Origin: Coturnix japonica
Lineage: Eukaryota > Chordata > Aves > Galliformes > Phasianidae
Assembly (NCBI RefSeq): GCF_001577835.2
Contig: NC_029543.1
Span: 866,460 to 930,459 of the forward strand
Reading direction: 5' to 3'
DNA length: 64,000 nt
Numbering within the stretch: the stretch's first letter is position 1; each line of letters starts with the position of its first letter. Positions 59,640 through 64,000 of the stretch are shown piece after piece. Below the pieces are notes generated by a model. It searched no databases, was not told where the DNA came from, and saw nothing but the letters and a program-made list of their open reading frames with translations. The position numbers and the translations under genes were made by a program.

Positions 59640-59902
59640 AGGGGAGGAGCAGCCGGCAGATGTTGGGTGACGAAGCGGGCAGGGCGATGTTTGGGGAGCA
59701 ACACGGGTTGCTAGAGGAGACCGAGCCTGCAGCAGCGGCCGGGCCTCGTTGCTGTGCGACGCAGGGAACACTTCCCAAACCAAACAGTGCCAGCCCCACC
59801 GGCCCCAACGCGCGCCGCCAGCTCGCCAGCACACTAAATATGTCAGCGGGTATTTTCAGCAGCCCGGGGAGGATCGACAAATAATGTCTTTGCTATAGTA
59901 AC
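59640..59902 (-). promoter_or_regulatory. RFX2: Candidate RFX2 upstream promoter (GC-rich block with X-box-like site)
   Basis: This is the most CpG-rich block above the RFX2 coding exons (GCGGCCGG, ACGCGCGCCGCC). Its upper edge holds TTTGCTATAGTAAC at 59889-59902, which fits the X-box pattern GTNRCC-N(0-3)-RGYAAC with a perfect right half and two mismatches on the left. No clear minus-strand donor was found just below it, so its role as the first exon is unproven. Confidence 0.4.
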
Positions 59903-59937
59903 AGAGCGGGGGGGCTTCAGGGTGTGGGGTGTTGTGG

Positions 59938-59961
59938 GTTTTTCTTTCTTTCTTTCTTTTT
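59938..59961. repeat. (TTTC)n tetranucleotide repeat
   Basis: About five TTTC units next to the candidate RFX2 upstream promoter. Confidence 0.8.
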
Positions 59962-62900
59962 AATCATTATTACAGAATAAATGGCTTGAGAGCCCTTCAG
60001 TGGAAATGCAGAGGAAAGGAGCTTTGAAAACCTCTTTCTTCGTTGTTTTATTTTTATTTTTCTCAAATGTTCTTAACCTCTTTTAAAGAGATTGATCATC
60101 AGTCGCTCACTGCGCTGTGACTCCTGCTCTCTGCCCATTGAAGCCCTGCACAGCACTGCACAGACACCAGCCCCAAACACAGTCCCTTTTTTCCACTTCT
60201 TTTCACTTATTCCCAGCAGTTTCCAGTCCCTTTAGATCAGGTCTGCTTTCCCTTGTGGTACCTGGGGATCCCAGGCTGCAGGTAGGACAGCAGTGCTCAG
60301 TGTGCTTTCTGGGTGTCCTCTGCTTGATGGAGAGGAAAAACTCACCAGCGAGATGTTGTCTTCTAAATCCATGAACAGGGGAAACCGATTTAAATTAACT
60401 ATTTCCTTTCTTTTATAGTAACATTTGAGGCAATGAACCATAAGCAAAGATTTATAACATCTAACAGGATTTTAAGTGGCAGCTCTCTCTCAATGCAAGT
60501 GAAGAATAGAGGCTGGCTTCCATTGGGCTGGTGGAAACGGGCCATTGTCCTGGGCACAGTGGTACAATCCAAAACATAAAAGTTCTGCTGTGCTTGCTAA
60601 TCATCGTTAAGGCCACGCACTGCTGTCACAGCCTTGCTAATTCAATAGGAGAAGAATTGGGGCAGAATTAGTCCCTTTAACCTTCAAATCTCAGCGTAGG
60701 CACCGGCATCCCGTCAGCTCACCTTTACAGTGCCTAACAACAAGGCTGATCACTGCAGCTGGTGGCTTCCAAGCGCAGGGTGCTCTCAATGTTCCCTTTG
60801 TAGCACGTTCCTCTGGCATTTATCTGCTCCTGGCGTGGTCTTCCACAGCACTGCAACAGCACTGCACTACAGCACTCACCTCTCCAAGACAGACACCATG
60901 ACAATCTGAACTCACTCAACCACTGGATTTCAAAAAGTCACAGTAAAGGGTGTGTTTTACATAAGGTACTTCAACAGTTCTTTAAATAAAGATCCGCTTT
61001 TCAAACTACTGCTGGCTTCAGTCTCCCAAGCACCCAGCCTTCTAGCACTCGATTGCTTACACCTCCATCTCACAGGCCTCCTGCCCCTCCAAATGGGAGC
61101 CCTGGGAACATTTTGGAACATTTCTGGTGATGAGAAGAGAGGCCAGTGCCAGAGCCAGGAGCTGAGCATAGCCTGGCACCTTCAAAATGACAACTGAAAA
61201 CTAAGAAATGCCAGAACTTGAAGAGTCTCCCCAGCAGAGGAATAAAAAGCACACAGTTTGCAGCTATCTGAGGTGAACTGGGAGCTCATTTGATGCTAAT
61301 TGCATTGAGTGACCTCAAACTCCTTACCGCTATCCTACCTACCTCCTTATGGCAGACCTCAGCACTGAAGACTCCAAGCTGTGTGAAATCTGGTTTAAAA
61401 TGAAATATGGTCAAAAGATGCTTTATCGCTGCAACATTTGGCCAAGGAAAGGACTTCCACAGATGCTCCTGGCTCAGAGGAACATCTCTGCCCCCAGCCT
61501 CCTGATAGCTCTGGTCTCATTCAATGCCAAGAATCCTTCTACCAAAGTTACCCCAGCAATGCCTTTGCTGGCATCAGCCCAGGACCTATCAGCTCAGATG
61601 CAAGACCCGCAACCATGAAAGAACCACTGTTCTTACTCCTTATTAAGTTGGGCAAATTAAGCCCAAGACTTTCCTCTTTCCATTCCTTTCTGCTAAGTGC
61701 CCTCATTCCTGCCTTTAATATGCTAAAAAGTTACCGCTGGGATGAGGAAAATGCATTAACACTGAGAGCTGACACCTCTTATCACAAGTGAAGATGCTGG
61801 TGGGGGTTCGCAGCTCAGTTGCTGGAGTCCTGTTACTCCCACAGAGCTGCACCATACAAGAAGAAGCTTCCAGTTTTCTGACTCTTAATGAAAAAGCACA
61901 AAGAACCCAATTTCAGAAAGTCACCATTTAAACAGTCAGCCTTCCTCATTTGTATCTCCTAGTGCTTCTTAAGGCACCCTTATTTTAGGGCATTTCAGGC
62001 CCTGAGTGGAGTGTATTCACAATCAAATACCATCTGAACCCTGTCTCCTTCCTTTTTTTCTTTCCCCTCCCTGAGAATCCTACTTTTTGCTTTCCAGAAA
62101 ATGAAACCCACATCCTCTTCTTGCAAGAATGAGAGCAATGCTAGGAGAGTGAAGTGTGACGGCAGGAGCTATTTCCAGTCTATATAGCATTCAGTGCCTG
62201 TGCTGAGCAGTGTACTGAAGAGGCCGTGAAATGGTAATGTTCTACAGACTGCTGGGGATACAGTCTCAAATAGAAGGAAAACAGCTTTGAGAGATTTCTG
62301 CCCATTCCATCTCCAGAAACCACACAGAACTTTAACACCTCCCTTTGGCTAAAGCTTTCTGAGTTGCACTTGAAAAACTGAAAAGGAAAACCAGATGAGG
62401 GTGGTGGGGGGGGAGCACAGTGATGATCCAGAGCTAAAATATCCATTAGTGGCGAATTCCACCATCTCCTCCCCCTCCCCAAAAGCTGTGAGGGTCAGAT
62501 TCCACCCACAAATGGAGCCACGGGCTGCAGGCTCACCCAGTGAGGCCTTTTCATTGTGCTGCTTGGCTCCAGGCTGCTAGGCAACCCGAGTAGCCGTGCT
62601 GCTCATATGCATTAAGTATTAACTATTATTTCATTCCTTTCCCCGTTTGATAAAAAGGCAGCAACCTCAGTTCCCAAGCTTTTCTCTCTGCAAAGCAAAT
62701 GCAGGCTGGACACAGCAGGAAGTGGGGTCAAAGCCACATAAGAGTTGAAGACCTCCAGGGTTCTCAACCCCACAGGATGCTCTTAGCAAAGCTGCTTTGG
62801 ATGCATAGGATTTACAGCACCTGGTATTAACTACCTACCCTAAGTGCCCTCCTTGGGACCTCAGTGCTCAGTTTGTTGTGCAATGAGATGCAGGCAGCCT

Positions 62901-64000
62901 GGGAATGAGGTGATGCTCTGTGCTGCCTGCACCAGGATTCAAAAGCCTTGAGTTCAGGTTAGAGCCCAGAGGGAAGCGATGCAAACATTGCAGCAAGTCA
63001 GGTGAGAAGAAAGCAGCAGTGTGTAGAAGCTGCAGAGATACTTCAGGTCTGCAAAAAAATCTGGCAACATATTCCTACCAGTCAACCATACAACTTGATG
63101 GTAAACAGTAAGCACTGATATAACAAAACAGGGTAAACTGCTCCCGGCAATTTAGATGTAAGTGGTTCATATTTGAAAAGCAGGAAACTATGACTGAACA
63201 GTTTTATTGCAGGAATATGCTACGTTAATAAGTGAGCCAGTAAAAACCAAGCAGTAAGAGAGAAAAACTCCTTCTTTGTACAAGTTTCTTCCATCCCTGC
63301 CTAGGACATCTTCCAAGTCCAACACATCAGTGCTGATACACCAATTACTCAAGAGCCTGGTTTAAAACTTAGGTGACACTCCTGCATGGTGATAACTGGG
63401 ACCCTTTATAGCAAAGGAAGGTCTCAGCAATGACAGCAAAGTCTCAAGAAGAAGATATGCAGAAGTTGTCACCTGCAAGACAAGGGCAAGGCAAGCTGGA
63501 GCTGAGTGAACAGCTGCTGAGCTGGATGCACAGCACTGAGCCCAGTGACATTTCTGTGTAATTACTAAACCTTAAGATCCATTATAATGTTAATTTGCCG
63601 GCTGGCTGTTGTGCAGCAGCGTAATTAGATGTTGTGTAGCTGAGATACAAACAGGAAGGAATGCAAGGAATGCCACTGCTTAGGGACTGGGCACTGCTGG
63701 AGCGGAGCCCATGTGGAATGGTGCTGAGCTGGCACAGAGCTGGAGCATCCATGCAACACCAGGCTGTGAAAGAAAGCCATGCACTGAGCAGGGCCTGCTC
63801 TGTGACCCTCCTCTGGGGCACGACGGGCTCAATGCAGCACAAACACGAGCTGGTGAGCAAAGCACCAGGCTGAGCCATGGGGTGTTGTCAGGTGAGCATC
63901 CCTACAGTCTTGCCCCAAGGCAGGATTGATACAAGGGTACGACTCGGTATCACACTTCACATTTCCTCATTCCAAACAAAGAAAGTAGTATCTGCTACAA
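59962..64000. other. Gene-free right end of the window
   Basis: No coding exon, CR1 copy or RNA gene is recognised. A donor-like site on the minus strand at about 60873-60880 (GGAGAG then GTGAGTGC) might belong to an upstream RFX2 exon. An ATTA-rich block with paired TEAD-type motifs lies at 63550-63680. Confidence 0.45.
63550..63680. promoter_or_regulatory. Candidate enhancer with homeodomain and tandem TEAD motifs
   Basis: TAATTACT and TAATTAGA cores and TTAATTTG, followed by GGAATGCAAGGAATG (63658-63672), two MCAT/TEAD cores in tandem with a 3-bp spacer. No open frame. Inference from motifs only. Confidence 0.3.

Overview
The window looks like a compact avian microchromosome segment, most likely from a galliform bird (chicken, turkey or quail-like). 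The reasons are: vertebrate-style genes with short GT-AG introns, several short fragments resembling the avian LINE CR1, and the neighbours DUS3L, PRR22 and RFX2, which also lie near each other on human 19p13.3. The species and gene identities rest on remembered protein families, not on a database search.

Layout. (1) 1 to about 18,680: about 18.7 kb with no coding exon I can support. It holds two C/A/T-rich low-complexity tracts, microsatellites, two possible CR1 remnants, AT-rich blocks dense in homeodomain-type ATTA sites, and a striking foldback hairpin at 15,138-15,281. (2) 18,681-18,982: a 10-bp-unit G-rich minisatellite directly upstream of a CpG-rich promoter. (3) 19,112-25,991 (+): DUS3L, 13 coding exons, 682 residues. 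(4) 27,093-28,293 (+): a PRR22-like gene, 3 coding exons, 336 residues. (5) 31,000-29,237 (-): a LARP6-like gene, 3 coding exons plus an untranslated first exon, 429 residues, convergent with PRR22. (6) 51,570-33,935 (-): RFX2, 17 coding exons, 725 residues, with a long 3' UTR towards 32,200. Its promoter is not proven: a GC-rich block at about 59,640-59,900 with an X-box-like site is one candidate, and a CRE-bearing GC-rich block at 53,340 is another. (7) 59,900-64,000: noncoding as far as I can see.

The genes do not form an operon-like unit. DUS3L modifies RNA (dihydrouridine), the LARP6-like protein should bind RNA, and RFX2 is a winged-helix transcription factor of the ciliary and spermatogenic programme. 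PRR22 has no known function. I found no virus-like element, CRISPR array or unknown multi-gene system. The least explained structures are the hairpin at 15.1 kb and the decamer array at 18.7 kb.
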